Source: Pseudanabaena sp. FACHB-2040
Lineage (GTDB): Bacteria > Cyanobacteriota > Cyanobacteriia > Phormidesmidales > Phormidesmidaceae
Direction of reading: 5' to 3'
Length of the DNA: 64,000 nucleotides
Assembly (NCBI RefSeq): GCF_014696715.1
Contig: NZ_JACJQO010000001.1
Coordinates: 186,001 to 250,000, forward strand
The notes beneath the pieces are model-generated. The model was not told the origin of the DNA, did not search any database, and worked only from the letters and a program-made list of their open reading frames with translations. Positions 31,350 to 40,863 of this stretch are shown here, piece by piece (position 1 is the stretch's first letter; every line of letters begins with the position of its first letter). Both the position numbers and the translations under genes were made by a program.

Positions 31350-32150
31350 ATGTCCCCGTCTTTTAAAGACAACCTCACTCAAAACCTCCCAGCATCTGAG
31401 TGGAGCGGTCGCCACACCGCCAAAGATGCCTTGAGAACCCAAGTATGGGCCACATTAAAGGCGCAAAAAGCGGTGCGCCGCGACCCCTTCGGCCACATCC
31501 CCGACTTTTTAGGGGCCGACCTAGCCGCCCAACGGCTAGCCGCCCTGCCAGCATGGCAGCAGGCCCAGGTGATCAAGTGCAACCCCGACTCGCCCCAAAA
31601 ACCAGTGCGGCTGCAGGCTTTGCAAGACGGCAAAACGCTCTACATGGCCGTTCCTCGGCTCACCCGCCAGCAGTGCTTTGTCGAACTCAAGGCTGCTGCC
31701 CTAGCTGCCCAGGGAATTTCTCTAGAAACCGCTGCCACCCTACGCAACGCCCTGATCTACGGACGGCCCATCAGCTTTGATGAGATGGAGCCAATTAATC
31801 TCGTGGTGGTTGGCTGTGTGGCAGTTAACCCCGACGGAGGCCGCACCGGTAAAGGCGCTGGGTTTGCCGATTTAGAGCTGGGCATGATGGCTCAATTTGG
31901 CCTGGTCAAGCCCCAAACGCCGATTGTCACAACGGTTCACTCGTTACAGGTCATAGCCTCTGACCCGCTGCCCATGCAGCCCCACGACTGGCCCCTCGAC
32001 TGGATTGCGACGCCCGATGCAGTCATTGCAACGCAGACCCGCTATGCTCGCCCGCAGGGACTAGATTGGCACAGCATCCAACCAGAGCAATATCAGAAAA
32101 TTCCTATTTTGCGATCGCTTCGCCCCGCATCAGACTCAGCAGAGTCCTAG
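31350..32150 (+). CDS. 5-formyltetrahydrofolate cyclo-ligase-like protein
   Basis: A 266-aa protein with the 5-FTHF cyclo-ligase/MTHFS-like fold seen in longer divergent members. The segments AKDALRTQVWATLK, KTLYMAVPRL, NLVVVGCVAVNPDGGRTGKGAGFADLELG and a late T.V H...V dyad fit that family. The G.R.GKGAG.AD phosphate-binding loop is clear. Typical cyclo-ligases are about 190 aa, so the specific activity is uncertain; many such proteins are annotated MTHFS-domain. An upstream GTG at 31326 is possible, but the ATG at 31350 fits better. It is divergent from the Rieske gene. Confidence 0.78.
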   Translation: MSPSFKDNLTQNLPASEWSGRHTAKDALRTQVWATLKAQKAVRRDPFGHIPDFLGADLAAQRLAALPAWQQAQVIKCNPDSPQKPVRLQALQDGKTLYMAVPRLTRQQCFVELKAAALAAQGISLETAATLRNALIYGRPISFDEMEPINLVVVGCVAVNPDGGRTGKGAGFADLELGMMAQFGLVKPQTPIVTTVHSLQVIASDPLPMQPHDWPLDWIATPDAVIATQTRYARPQGLDWHSIQPEQYQKIPILRSLRPASDSAES

Positions 32151-32579
32151 GTGAAGCATTCACACAGACAACCGACCTAGCCAAAGCTAAATCATGCAAA
32201 CAGGGAACGCCGTGCGAATGCCTCATTCCTAACCTACATCAGTCCTGCATCCTTCCGATCTGATGAGTCTGTCAGTTTGAGAAAATTAATGAACCAGCCC
32301 GCAAACTAGCGCCCGGCTCTGAGCTACCCTTGCTTTATGAAGATTTCATGTTTAAACGCTCTACTTTAACAAGCTTTGATGAAGCTCTAGTTTGCGAATC
32401 TCGATCCCGGGAACTTTCAAGATTTCATTACATCATGGAGCAATTTTGGCTGCTATGGCTGATAGGTCAGCAAACTGTTAAACCAGTGGGCTGTATCTGG
32501 TCGGTTGCAGTGCCCAGTTAGACAGCTCCAGACAAATCTCTTCAGTAAATTCCCAGCCCCCCACAATCAGGAGATACGC
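32151..32579. other. 429-bp intergenic region
   Basis: Lies between the cyclo-ligase-like gene and the PEP-CTERM esterase gene, both on +. A 63-codon frame at 32330-32521 has no ribosome-binding sequence and no recognisable product. I see no hairpin of note or repeat. It probably carries only the esterase promoter. Confidence 0.4.
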
Positions 32580-33647
32580 ATGTCCCACCTCAATTTTCTG
32601 CATCCCCTCACCAGGATTTTGTGGGGCAGCGCCCTTTCCCTTTCCCTAGCAACTCTAGTGCCTGCTGCTGCCGAAGCCGCTAGTTTTGGCCGACTCTTTG
32701 TCTTTGGCGATAGCCTTTCCGATACGGGCAATACCGCTGCTGTCACGGGTGGAATTGTGCCGCCGCCCATTTTGCCAGGAATTGACCTCAGCACTGGTTT
32801 TTTTGGAGCCCTGCCTGCCTACACCCAGCAGCGATTCGCTGACGAGCTGATCTGGCTAGATTTCCTTGCACCCCAGTTAGGGGCCACTTCTGGCCAAAAC
32901 TTCGCCTTTGCCGGGGCCACGACCGGTTTCTTAAACACAACCTCGCCAGCCTTGCCAGGTCTGCAGCAGCAGATTGGACAATATCTTTCGCTTAAAATCC
33001 CAGCCGCCACAGATGACCTGTTCGTTCTTTGGGCGGGGAATAACGATTATTTAGAAGTTGCTGGGCAAACCGATCCCACAGTGCCAGTTAGCAATCTAGA
33101 GTCTGCCATTCGGACACTGGCAGGCGTGGGGGCTGAGAACTTTTTGGTCGTGAACCTGCCTGATCTGGGCCAAACACCTCTGGTCAAAAACAGGCAAAAT
33201 GCCCCCCAAGTCACGGGACTGGTGGAGCAACACAATGCCCTGCTGGCATCCACTCTCGCCTCTCTCGACCAGGATCCAAGCTTTGATGGCGTTGATCTAA
33301 TCTCCCTCGATGTTTTTTCGCTGATTGAGTCAGCGCTAGTTTCACCGGGGCAGTTTGGCTTTACCAATGTCAGCGATCCCTGTCTGACGACTTCCCCTTT
33401 GTTCTTCCCGCCTGACACTAAAAACCCGCCTATCACTCGCTGTGCCAATCCCGATGAATACCTGTTTTGGGACAGCCTGCACCCGACGTCTAAGGCCCAT
33501 CAGATTGTTGCCTCGGCTGCTCTACAGGCCCTTGATCAGGCTCCTGCTTCTGTGCCAGAACCTAGCTCTGGCGTAGCGCTCATGGTCTTGAGCGGAGGGC
33601 TGGCACTGGTGCGAACCCGGCGACAAAAAAAGTCTGATGTTGCCTAG
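32580..33647 (+). CDS. Secreted SGNH/GDSL esterase-lipase with PEP-CTERM sorting signal
   Basis: A 355-aa exported hydrolase. A Sec signal peptide (about 1-34, ending VPAAAEAAS) is followed by block I FVFGDSLSDTGNT with nucleophile S45, a block III-like GNNDY, and the catalytic D and H in FWDSLHPTSKAH. The C-terminus has VPEPSSG, a hydrophobic helix and RTRRQKK, a PEP-CTERM signal recognised by exosortase. It is likely anchored or released at the cell surface and acts on esters of lipid or polysaccharide. The start ATG 32580 has AGGAG about 7 bases upstream; 25 codons of open frame before it are ignored. Confidence 0.9.
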   Translation: MSHLNFLHPLTRILWGSALSLSLATLVPAAAEAASFGRLFVFGDSLSDTGNTAAVTGGIVPPPILPGIDLSTGFFGALPAYTQQRFADELIWLDFLAPQLGATSGQNFAFAGATTGFLNTTSPALPGLQQQIGQYLSLKIPAATDDLFVLWAGNNDYLEVAGQTDPTVPVSNLESAIRTLAGVGAENFLVVNLPDLGQTPLVKNRQNAPQVTGLVEQHNALLASTLASLDQDPSFDGVDLISLDVFSLIESALVSPGQFGFTNVSDPCLTTSPLFFPPDTKNPPITRCANPDEYLFWDSLHPTSKAHQIVASAALQALDQAPASVPEPSSGVALMVLSGGLALVRTRRQKKSDVA

Positions 33648-33801
33648 AAGCAGCTCTGGGCGCAGGGTTTCAAGGCCAAAACTCGGCAAAAAAACTGTAG
33701 GCTCCGAGATTTGTCCGAGGTTTAGAATATTTTAGGATGTTCGAACGTATCAACCCTGCCACGGCTGGTAAGATGGCACTGTAACAGCTCTAACTGTTTT
33801 T

Positions 33802-34563
33802 ATGAATTCTCTGGAGCTTTCTCCCCAGGTTCAGCCCAATTTAAGAGTTGGGCTAGGGCGAGTGCTGATTGTTGAAGACGAAGAACTGATTCGGGAAACG
33901 GTCGCCCTGGGTCTGGCTGAAGAAGGATTTGAGATTTTAGTTGCAGAAGATGGGTTGACTGCCCTAGAAATGCTCGGCGGCACATCTAACGCCAGTCGAG
34001 TCAACCACCCGGAAGTCAATTTGGTCATTCTTGACCTCATGCTTCCCGGCATGAACGGGCTTGATCTGTGTCGCCTGTTGCGTCACCAGGGCATTGACGT
34101 GCCTATCCTCATTCTTAGCGCCAAAGGCACTGAGACCGACCGGGTTGTCGGCTTAGAGATTGGAGCAGATGACTATCTGACCAAGCCTTTCGGTATGCGA
34201 GAACTCATTGCCCGATGTCGAGCGTTGCTGCGGCGGCATCGGGGGGTAGCCCGCCAGGAGTCTGATCCGGTTCTGCGCTTTCAGGAGATTTCCTTGCACC
34301 CTAAAGAGTGCCGGGCATTTTTGAGAGGAGAAGAGCTGAGCCTGTCTCCCAAAGAATTCCGTATTCTGGAGCTATTCATGAGCCAGCCCCGACGGGTTTG
34401 GTCTCGTGACCAGATTATCGATCAGGTCTGGGGGCATGACTTCATGGGCGATAACAAGACGGTGGATGTACATATCCGCTGGATTCGAGAAAAGCTGGAG
34501 ATCGACCCCAGCAATCCGCAATACCTCAAAACCGTGCGAGGGTTTGGGTATCGTTTAGGCTAA
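33802..34563 (+). CDS. OmpR/PhoB-family response regulator
   Basis: A 253-aa transcription factor. Receiver: VLIVEDEE, phospho-acceptor D78 in VILDLMLPGMNG, LSAKGTETD and the K in YLTKPF. The C-terminal winged helix shows LSLSPKEFRILELFMSQPRRVWSRDQII and the wing region KTVDVHIRWIREKLE...VRGFGYRLG. The N-terminus has about 18 extra residues before the receiver. No kinase is adjacent, so it is an orphan here; the nearest neighbour, 136 bp on, is gamma-glutamyltransferase. A strong terminator follows directly. Target genes are unknown. Confidence 0.92.
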   Translation: MNSLELSPQVQPNLRVGLGRVLIVEDEELIRETVALGLAEEGFEILVAEDGLTALEMLGGTSNASRVNHPEVNLVILDLMLPGMNGLDLCRLLRHQGIDVPILILSAKGTETDRVVGLEIGADDYLTKPFGMRELIARCRALLRRHRGVARQESDPVLRFQEISLHPKECRAFLRGEELSLSPKEFRILELFMSQPRRVWSRDQIIDQVWGHDFMGDNKTVDVHIRWIREKLEIDPSNPQYLKTVRGFGYRLG

Positions 34564-34596
34564 GTGCATCTACCGCCAAATCCATCGAGATATCAG

Positions 34597-34630
34597 AGCA
34601 GGGCACAAGAAATTGTTGCCCTGCTTTTTT
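34597..34630 (+). terminator. Rho-independent terminator
   Basis: AGCAGGGC and GCCCTGCT form a strong stem extended by ACAA/TTGT around a GAAA loop, and six T residues follow. It lies 34 bases after the OmpR-type regulator stop. This is the clearest intrinsic terminator in the window and separates that gene from gamma-glutamyltransferase. Confidence 0.85.
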
Positions 34631-34699
34631 GGCTGCTTAAACACAACCCGATGTGTACAACCTGCTACCTTAAGAAGGCTTTTCTCGCATGACCTTTGC

Positions 34700-36307
34700 A
34701 TGACTGCCTACCCTACGCGCCCGGTTGTTGTTGCTTCCTCTGGTTTAGTGGTTTGTCCCCATCATCTGGCGTCTCAAGCTGGGCTGAGCATTCTTCAGCA
34801 GGGCGGCAACGCGATTGATGCTGCGATCGCAACCAATGCGGCTTTAGGAGTCGTCTATCCGCACATGACAGGGCTGGGGGGCGACGCCTTCTGGCTAGTC
34901 CACCACGGAGCCAGCGGGCAAATCTACGGGCTAAATGGCTCTGGCCGATCTGCCCAGGCCGCCAGCCAGGAGCGCTACCTACAATCTGGGCTAACGAGCA
35001 TTCCTCAGCGGGGGCCGCTTGCCGCTGTAACTGTGCCTGGGGCAGTCGATTCCTGGTGGCAGGCCCACCAGCGGTGGGGGCAGCTCCCCTGGGCACAGGT
35101 TTTGCAACCCGCGATTGATCTGGCCCAGCAAGGCTATCCAGCCTCGGCTTCTCAGTGCCGCTGGACTCGACGGGATGCAGCAGCGCTAATGCGCTACTCT
35201 GGTACATCCAGTCCCTTTCTGCCAGCGGGCGAAGTCCCAAAGCTCGGGCAGCAGCTAGTCAACTCAGACCTGGCCACTACGCTGCAGCGGCTGGCGGCTG
35301 GGGGGCGAGATGAGTTTTATAAAGGTGCGATCGCAGCCCAGATCACCGCGCACCTCCAGACCATCGGCGGTCTGCTCACGCTGGCCGACTTTGCCCAACA
35401 CACCTCAGACTGGGTCGACCCCATCACCACCTCCTACCGAGGCTACACAGTCTGCGAGCTGCCGCCCAACTCCCAGGGCTTTGCCCTACTGCAAATTCTC
35501 AACTTGATTGAGCCGTTTGACCTGCAGCAACTCGGCCACGGCACCGCCGATTACTATCACCTGCTGGTCGAAGCCACCAAACTAGCTTTTGCAGATCGCG
35601 ATCAGTGGTTGGGCGATCCCGCCTTTATCGAGATTCCAGTCGCCGAGCTAATCTCTAAAGAATATTGCGATCGCCGTCGCGCCCAAATTAACCTCACCCA
35701 AGCCCAGCCCTACCTGCCAGGCAGCGTCGGTGGCGACACCGCCTACTCAGCTTTTGTAGACAATCAGGGCAATGCCGTTTCCCTAATCCAAAGCCTGTAT
35801 TTTGATTTCGGCTCAGCAGTCGTCCCCCCTAGCACCGGCATCGTGCTGCAAAATAGAGCCCACTGCTTTAGCCTCGATCCCAGCCACCCCAACAGCCTCG
35901 CCCCCAACAAGCGCAGCTTCCATACCCTAATGCCAGGACTAGTCCTGCATCCAGATGGCAGCCCCCATCTCGTCATTGGCACCATGGGCGGCGAAGGCCA
36001 ACCTCAGACCCAAGCCGCTCTGCTCACCCGCATCCTGGACTTTGGCTTCGACCCCCAAACCGCAATTGACCTACCCCGTTGGGTGTGGGGCCGTACCTGG
36101 GGCGATGCCAGCATCCAGCTCAACCTGGAAGGCAGAATTCCTCCAGAGGTGGTCAAAACACTCAGCAGCCAGGGGCATCATGTCAACCAAGTTCCCGACT
36201 GGACCGACCAAATGGGTCATGCCCATCTAATTCTGACTGATCCTGAATCTGGCAGATTCTACGGTGGCTGCGACCCTCGCAGCGATGGGATAGCACTGGG
36301 TTGGTAA
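34700..36307 (+). CDS. ggt: Gamma-glutamyltransferase family protein
   Basis: A 535-aa Ntn-hydrolase precursor that cleaves gamma-glutamyl bonds (glutathione and related peptides) after self-processing. N-terminal part: GGNAIDAAIATNAALGVVYPHMTGLGGD. The small subunit should begin at the Thr in GSVGGDTAYSAFVD, the acylase-like GDT variant of the usual THxS processing site. The C-terminal GTMGGEGQPQTQAALL is conserved. No signal peptide is seen after the chosen ATG (34700), so it may be cytosolic; an extra 29-codon extension upstream to 34613 is not convincing. The specific substrate is uncertain. Confidence 0.9.
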   Translation: MTAYPTRPVVVASSGLVVCPHHLASQAGLSILQQGGNAIDAAIATNAALGVVYPHMTGLGGDAFWLVHHGASGQIYGLNGSGRSAQAASQERYLQSGLTSIPQRGPLAAVTVPGAVDSWWQAHQRWGQLPWAQVLQPAIDLAQQGYPASASQCRWTRRDAAALMRYSGTSSPFLPAGEVPKLGQQLVNSDLATTLQRLAAGGRDEFYKGAIAAQITAHLQTIGGLLTLADFAQHTSDWVDPITTSYRGYTVCELPPNSQGFALLQILNLIEPFDLQQLGHGTADYYHLLVEATKLAFADRDQWLGDPAFIEIPVAELISKEYCDRRRAQINLTQAQPYLPGSVGGDTAYSAFVDNQGNAVSLIQSLYFDFGSAVVPPSTGIVLQNRAHCFSLDPSHPNSLAPNKRSFHTLMPGLVLHPDGSPHLVIGTMGGEGQPQTQAALLTRILDFGFDPQTAIDLPRWVWGRTWGDASIQLNLEGRIPPEVVKTLSSQGHHVNQVPDWTDQMGHAHLILTDPESGRFYGGCDPRSDGIALGW

Positions 36308-36974
36308 TAGAATACAGCTTCGCTTGATCAGTCTTGAGGAGGATGACTATAGCGTTCAGATTTATTGAAAAAGTCATTTCCTCTATAAAATTCAATTTTC
36401 CTTTAAAGGAAAAACCGAGATTTATAAAGCTTCAATAAAGCGACCAATCCCCTCCTAACTTTATCTTTATGAAGGAACTAATCTTCATAAAAGGGAATCA
36501 CTAATACCAGCTTTACTAACGTTGCTTTTTTTTGAGAAATGCATGAAGAGTAGAGCCTAGAGTCTTCCCTTACATTCACGGAAGGAGTAACTTTATCCCA
36601 AGTAAGGCAAACTACAGACCAAATCTTCTAACTCACTTAATGGGTAGGGATTCCAGCAGAATTTCTCAAAAAGCGTCTTTCCCAAGCTGTAGTTATTCTC
36701 TCATCTTAATTTGGGTGATAGGGGTTCAGCAAAATTTCTCAAGAAATGTCTTCCCCAAACCGTAGCCATTTATCCCGACTAAAGCAGCCTATTTGTCTAA
36801 AGGTGCTAAAGCAGTTGGTAGTTTTTTAGTGACTTGATTCAGGAATATGTTAGGGAGAAGCAAATTCGACTAAAGTCGGTTTCCTAAAGCTTTAGATATT
36901 TAAATGTCCTAGGCTAAGTTGCAGAAGCTGAGACCGCAACTGTTAATGGCTGTCCTTTATGCTTGAGGTAAATC
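36308..36974. other. 667-bp AT-rich leader of the polysaccharide cluster
   Basis: This is the longest gene-free stretch in the window and is noticeably more AT-rich than its surroundings. It contains a degenerate direct repeat (36642-36777, listed separately) and several runs such as ATTTATAAAGCTTCAATAAAG. It lies immediately upstream of a nine-gene exopolysaccharide cluster on + and is the likely site of its promoter. No ORF is convincing. Confidence 0.5.
36642..36777. repeat. Two-copy degenerate direct repeat
   Basis: Copy 1 (36642-36704) and copy 2 (36713-36777) share the order GGGT..AGGG.TTC.GCA.AATTTCTCAA, a CTT.CCCAA.C.GTAG block and a TAT.C end, offset by about 71 bp. The match is clear by eye but imperfect. 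It lies about 200-330 bp before the first glycosyltransferase start. Confidence 0.55.
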
Positions 36975-38030
36975 ATGCCCCAAACTTCGCATGGCGAACC
37001 ATTGATTTCCATCGTCATTCCAGTTCACAACGGTGGTAATTTATTCCATCAGTGCCTGATTCATCTGAAGCAATATGTGCCCGCTTACGCAGAAGTAATT
37101 GTGGTTGCAGACGGTGAATCCGACGGTAGCTGGCAATTAGTCGAACCCTTTGGCTTCAGACTCATTAAATTGCCCCAATCTGGTGGCCCAGCCAAAGCTA
37201 GAAATGCTGGTGCTAGAGCAGCCCAAGGCGACATTCTCTTCTTCGTCGATGCCGATGTATTAATCCACGCAGAAACGGTTGAGAGAGTCTTAAGCGCTTT
37301 CCAAAACCACCCTGAAATCTCTGCCTTAATTGGCTCCTACGATGACGCACCAGGAGCCCCCAACTTCCTCTCTCAGTACAAGAATCTGTTTCACCACTAC
37401 ACCCACCAGCAGGGCAAGGAAGATGCTTCCACCTTTTGGGGAGCCTGCGGAGCCATTCGGCGCGACGTATTCTGGGCTGTCGGCGGGTTTGACGAGCGCT
37501 ATCGCAAGCCCTGCATTGAAGACATCGAACTAGGATATCGCCTAAAGCAGGCGGGCTATCCCATTCGGCTCTGCAAAGACGTACAGGTGAAGCACCTGAA
37601 GGAATGGAAAACAGTTTCACTCCTAAGAGCTGAGGTTTTTTACCGAGCTTTGCCATGGACAGCCCTCCTGCTAAGAATCCGGCAGGCCAGCGTGCAAGAT
37701 TACCAAAGCTTTACCAGCGATTTAAACCTGCGTTTTTCTAGCCGTCTGAGCGTTATTCTAATTTTCGCAGCGGTTCTAATGCTCTTTAATACCCTATGGC
37801 TTCCGCTGCTTTGGCTGCCAATGAGCGCTTTAAGCATTGTTCTGCTGGCAATTAATCTTCCCGTATACCAGTTTTTCTATCACAAGCGGGGTCTGCTCTT
37901 CGCGCTCAAGGTGATTCCTTGGCACCTGCTCTACTACTTTTACAGTGGGTTGGCGTTTGCCATCAGCCTGGGTCGCCACCACCTGCAACCCTATGAATTT
38001 GCACCCATGAAGGTAAGAACCATCGATTAG
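36975..38030 (+). CDS. Glycosyltransferase family 2 with C-terminal membrane helices
   Basis: A 351-aa GT2 enzyme. The GT-A fold begins ISIVIPVHNGG, with the nucleotide-binding ADGESDGS, GGPAKARNAGARAA and the DxD-type FFVDADV. An acceptor-side WGACGAIRRDVF...GGFDER and CIEDIELGYRLKQAGY complete the family pattern. Two or three hydrophobic helices near residues 250-310 imply membrane attachment. It transfers a sugar from an NDP-sugar to a lipid or polysaccharide acceptor; sugar unknown. It has a GAGGT ribosome-binding sequence 6-7 bases before the ATG and opens the exopolysaccharide cluster. Confidence 0.9.
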   Translation: MPQTSHGEPLISIVIPVHNGGNLFHQCLIHLKQYVPAYAEVIVVADGESDGSWQLVEPFGFRLIKLPQSGGPAKARNAGARAAQGDILFFVDADVLIHAETVERVLSAFQNHPEISALIGSYDDAPGAPNFLSQYKNLFHHYTHQQGKEDASTFWGACGAIRRDVFWAVGGFDERYRKPCIEDIELGYRLKQAGYPIRLCKDVQVKHLKEWKTVSLLRAEVFYRALPWTALLLRIRQASVQDYQSFTSDLNLRFSSRLSVILIFAAVLMLFNTLWLPLLWLPMSALSIVLLAINLPVYQFFYHKRGLLFALKVIPWHLLYYFYSGLAFAISLGRHHLQPYEFAPMKVRTID

Positions 38031-38117
38031 ACAGCGCCTCGATTGACCTCATGGTTTGGTCAACAGGTATAGGCTGCACTGTGATTGAGACCCTATTCTT
38101 TTAAGAGAATTCTGCCC

Positions 38118-39584
38118 ATGTCTTCTGAAACCGTTGTTATTGGGGCTGGCCCAGCTGGCTTGACTGCTGCTTATGAGCTCGTCAAGCATGGCATCAAACC
38201 TGTTGTCTTGGAACAAGCCGACAAGGTGGGCGGCATTTCCCGGACAGAAACCTACAAAGGATACCGCTTCGACATTGGAGGGCATCGCTTTTTTACTAAA
38301 ATTGGCGAAGTCGAGCAGCTCTGGAAAGAAGTTCTCGAGGATGACTTTATTAAAGTTCCTCGGCTCTCCCGCATTTACTACCAAGGCAAGTTCTTTGACT
38401 ATCCGCTTTCTGTCTTCAATACCCTGCTCAACCTAGGGCCATTCGACAGTTCCTTTATCGTTTTGAGCTACCTCAAAGCCCGCCTAAAAACCAGGCTACA
38501 GCCAGGACCAGAGGCAGAAAACTTTGAAGATTGGGTTACAGAACGCTTCGGTTCCCGGCTCTATCGGACATTCTTCAAAACCTACACCGAGAAAGTGTGG
38601 GGCATCCCCTGCGACAAGATTCAGGCTGAGTGGGCAGCCCAAAGAATTAAGGGTCTATCCCTCAAAAAGGCAGTCATTAATTCGCTCTTTGGTGGTAACG
38701 ATACCAAGACCTTGATTAAGGAGTTCGACTATCCCATTCTCGGCCCTGGCATGATGTGGGAGCGGTTCCAGGAACGGGTTGAGGAGCAGGGTGCTCCCGT
38801 TCACCTCAATACCCGAGTTGTTCGTATTGAGCACGATGACAACCGCATTAAGCAGGTGATTGCTCAGCGAGGCGACGAAATCATGACGCTGTCAGCCGAG
38901 CAATTTATCTCAAGCATGCCGGTTACCGCACTGGTCAAGTGCTTGTCTCCGGCCCCTCCCGAGGCAGTAATGAAGGCAGCCTTTAGCCTCAAATACCGCG
39001 ACTTCTTGATCGTCTCGCTGATTATCAACCGAGAAAAGTTGTTCCCAGACAACTGGATCTATATTCACAGCCCTGAGTTTAAGGTAGGCCGGATCCAAAA
39101 CTTCAAGAACTGGAGCCCAGCAATGGTGCCCGACCCGAGCAAGACCTGCTTAGGCATGGAGTATTTCTGCAGCGAAGGCGATCCGGTTTGGGAAATGTCG
39201 GACGAAGATCTGATTCGCCTAGCTAGCCGCGAAATCAAAGACCTAAAGCTGGTAGATCCCGAGGCTGTAGTAGAAGATGGCGTAGTGATTCGACAGCGCA
39301 AGGCATATCCTGTCTACGATGGCGAGTATCGCCAGCACTTACAGGTATTGCGCGACTATCTAGAGCGGTTTGAAAACCTGCAGACAGTAGGCCGTAACGG
39401 CATGCACCGCTACAACAACCAGGATCACTCCATGTTAACGGGCCTACTAGCGGCCAAAAACATCCTAGGAGGACAGCACGACCTCTGGAATGTCAACACC
39501 GAGCGCTCCTACCACGAAGACTTCACCAAGGAACAGTGGAGCCAGGTTAAGGGGCAGGTACAACAGGCTGTTCCCGCTGCCTAA
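38118..39584 (+). CDS. FAD-dependent oxidoreductase, UDP-galactopyranose mutase/protoporphyrinogen-oxidase-like
   Basis: A 488-aa flavoprotein. The N-terminal dinucleotide motif is [16 protein letters not shown] ending in the acidic VLE, then [22 protein letters not shown], and a C-terminal FAD segment reads [23 protein letters not shown]. The layout matches UDP-galactopyranose mutase-like amine-oxidase-fold proteins found in polysaccharide clusters. The exact reaction (mutase, desaturase or other) cannot be named. ATG 38118 is preferred over a TTG at 38085. It follows the first GT2 by 87 bp, and a perfect hairpin ends it. Confidence 0.88.
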   Translation: MSSETVVIGAGPAGLTAAYELVKHGIKPVVLEQADKVGGISRTETYKGYRFDIGGHRFFTKIGEVEQLWKEVLEDDFIKVPRLSRIYYQGKFFDYPLSVFNTLLNLGPFDSSFIVLSYLKARLKTRLQPGPEAENFEDWVTERFGSRLYRTFFKTYTEKVWGIPCDKIQAEWAAQRIKGLSLKKAVINSLFGGNDTKTLIKEFDYPILGPGMMWERFQERVEEQGAPVHLNTRVVRIEHDDNRIKQVIAQRGDEIMTLSAEQFISSMPVTALVKCLSPAPPEAVMKAAFSLKYRDFLIVSLIINREKLFPDNWIYIHSPEFKVGRIQNFKNWSPAMVPDPSKTCLGMEYFCSEGDPVWEMSDEDLIRLASREIKDLKLVDPEAVVEDGVVIRQRKAYPVYDGEYRQHLQVLRDYLERFENLQTVGRNGMHRYNNQDHSMLTGLLAAKNILGGQHDLWNVNTERSYHEDFTKEQWSQVKGQVQQAVPAA

Positions 39585-39596
39585 GGCAGCATAGCT

Positions 39597-39624
39597 AGGA
39601 GGGTTTGAGCTTTCAAACCCTCCT
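39597..39624 (+). terminator. Perfect 11-bp hairpin after the flavoprotein gene
   Basis: AGGAGGGTTTG and CAAACCCTCCT pair fully around a 6-base loop, 12 bases after the stop at 39584. A T-poor tail follows, so it could act as a partial terminator or processing site inside the cluster, lowering expression of later genes. Confidence 0.6.
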
Positions 39625-39742
39625 GCACTCAGGTTTTAGTGGCATCTGTTTTGTGGCATCTACTGTGTAAGCAGTTAAGCCAAATTCTTTGTTCCAACAC
39701 TGATGTTTTTCAATGTACCCGTTAATGGGAGGCTGATTCTCT

Positions 39743-40801
39743 ATGACGGAACCAAAAGTGACGCTTATTGTCTCTCCTCGGGAACGGTTTAGCTGTTCTC
39801 GCCAATCGTTGGAGAGCATTTATGAGCAGACCCAAATTCCCTTTAAGCTGATCTATCTAGACGGTAATTCTCCCCCCGACGTCAAACAATACCTTGAGGA
39901 GAAGGCCCAAGATAAGGGGTTTACGCTGCTGCGGTTCAACCACTTTTTGTCTCCTAATCAAGCTCGAAACCTAGGTTTGGAGCATGTTGATACACCCTAT
40001 GTTGTGTTTGTTGACAACGATGTTATCGTTTCTCCCGGCTGGCTCGAAGCCCTCATTCAATGTGCCGAAGAGACTGGTGCAGCCGTTGTAGGGCCTTTGA
40101 TGTGTCATCACGAGCCGGTTCACGAGTTTGTCCACTTTGCAGGGGGTGAATCCCATGTTTTTGTGGATGTGCTGGGCAGACGCCGCTTGCGAGAGAAGAT
40201 GTACCTGCAGGGGCATCGGGTCGCGAACGTGAGATCACGGCTAAAGCGAACCGAAACTGAGCTGTGTGAATTTCACTGCATGTTAGCCCGAACGGCAGTT
40301 TTTGAAGAAACAGGCCCCCTCGACGAAATGATGCTCAATACCAAGGAGCATGTTGATTTCTGTATGGAAATCCGCCAGCGGGGAAAAGCCGTTTATTTTG
40401 AACCCGACAGTGTCGTCACCTATGTGCCTGGGCCACCCCGCAACTTGGCCGATCTGCACTACTACATGCTGCGGTGGAGCAATGACTGGGAACTGACCAG
40501 CTTAAATCGTCTTCGGCAGAAATGGAACTTGGCGGAAGACATTTACTTTAAGCATAAGTACAAGGCGCTGGGTTGGCGGCGGAGAAACAGCATTCTGTTT
40601 CCTTTGATCCGTCAAGCAACTTTGGGCTTGAGCCAGAAGAACAGGTTTTTTGAGAAGGTTCTAATGTACGGGCTTGTAGCCCCAATCGAGCGGCAGCTAA
40701 ATCGGTATTTGACCTGGCGGCATGCCCGACGTCAAGGGTTGCCTCAGCAAGTTAGTTCCCTAGAAAGTTCTATAAAGTCTGAAACTGCCACGATTAGCTA
40801 G
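39743..40801 (+). CDS. Glycosyltransferase family 2
   Basis: A 352-aa GT2 enzyme: VTLIVSPRERFSCSRQSLESI, LDGNSPPDV (nucleotide side), NQARNLGLEHVDTPYVVFVDNDV (metal-binding VDND) and a later FHCMLARTAVFEETGPLDE acceptor region. No membrane helix is obvious. The C-terminal third is basic and of unknown role. It is followed almost directly by the GT4 gene, so the two are probably co-translated. The sugar is not predictable. Confidence 0.9.
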   Translation: MTEPKVTLIVSPRERFSCSRQSLESIYEQTQIPFKLIYLDGNSPPDVKQYLEEKAQDKGFTLLRFNHFLSPNQARNLGLEHVDTPYVVFVDNDVIVSPGWLEALIQCAEETGAAVVGPLMCHHEPVHEFVHFAGGESHVFVDVLGRRRLREKMYLQGHRVANVRSRLKRTETELCEFHCMLARTAVFEETGPLDEMMLNTKEHVDFCMEIRQRGKAVYFEPDSVVTYVPGPPRNLADLHYYMLRWSNDWELTSLNRLRQKWNLAEDIYFKHKYKALGWRRRNSILFPLIRQATLGLSQKNRFFEKVLMYGLVAPIERQLNRYLTWRHARRQGLPQQVSSLESSIKSETATIS

Positions 40802-40863
40802 CTACCTCCTTGGCAAAGCTTGAACAAAATGTTGGCGCGATTGCCCCTGCAGAGAACCGTGGC

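Noticed and set aside
32330-32521. 63-codon plus-strand frame
   Set aside because: No ribosome-binding sequence, no family match, and it ends just before the esterase gene; treated as chance.
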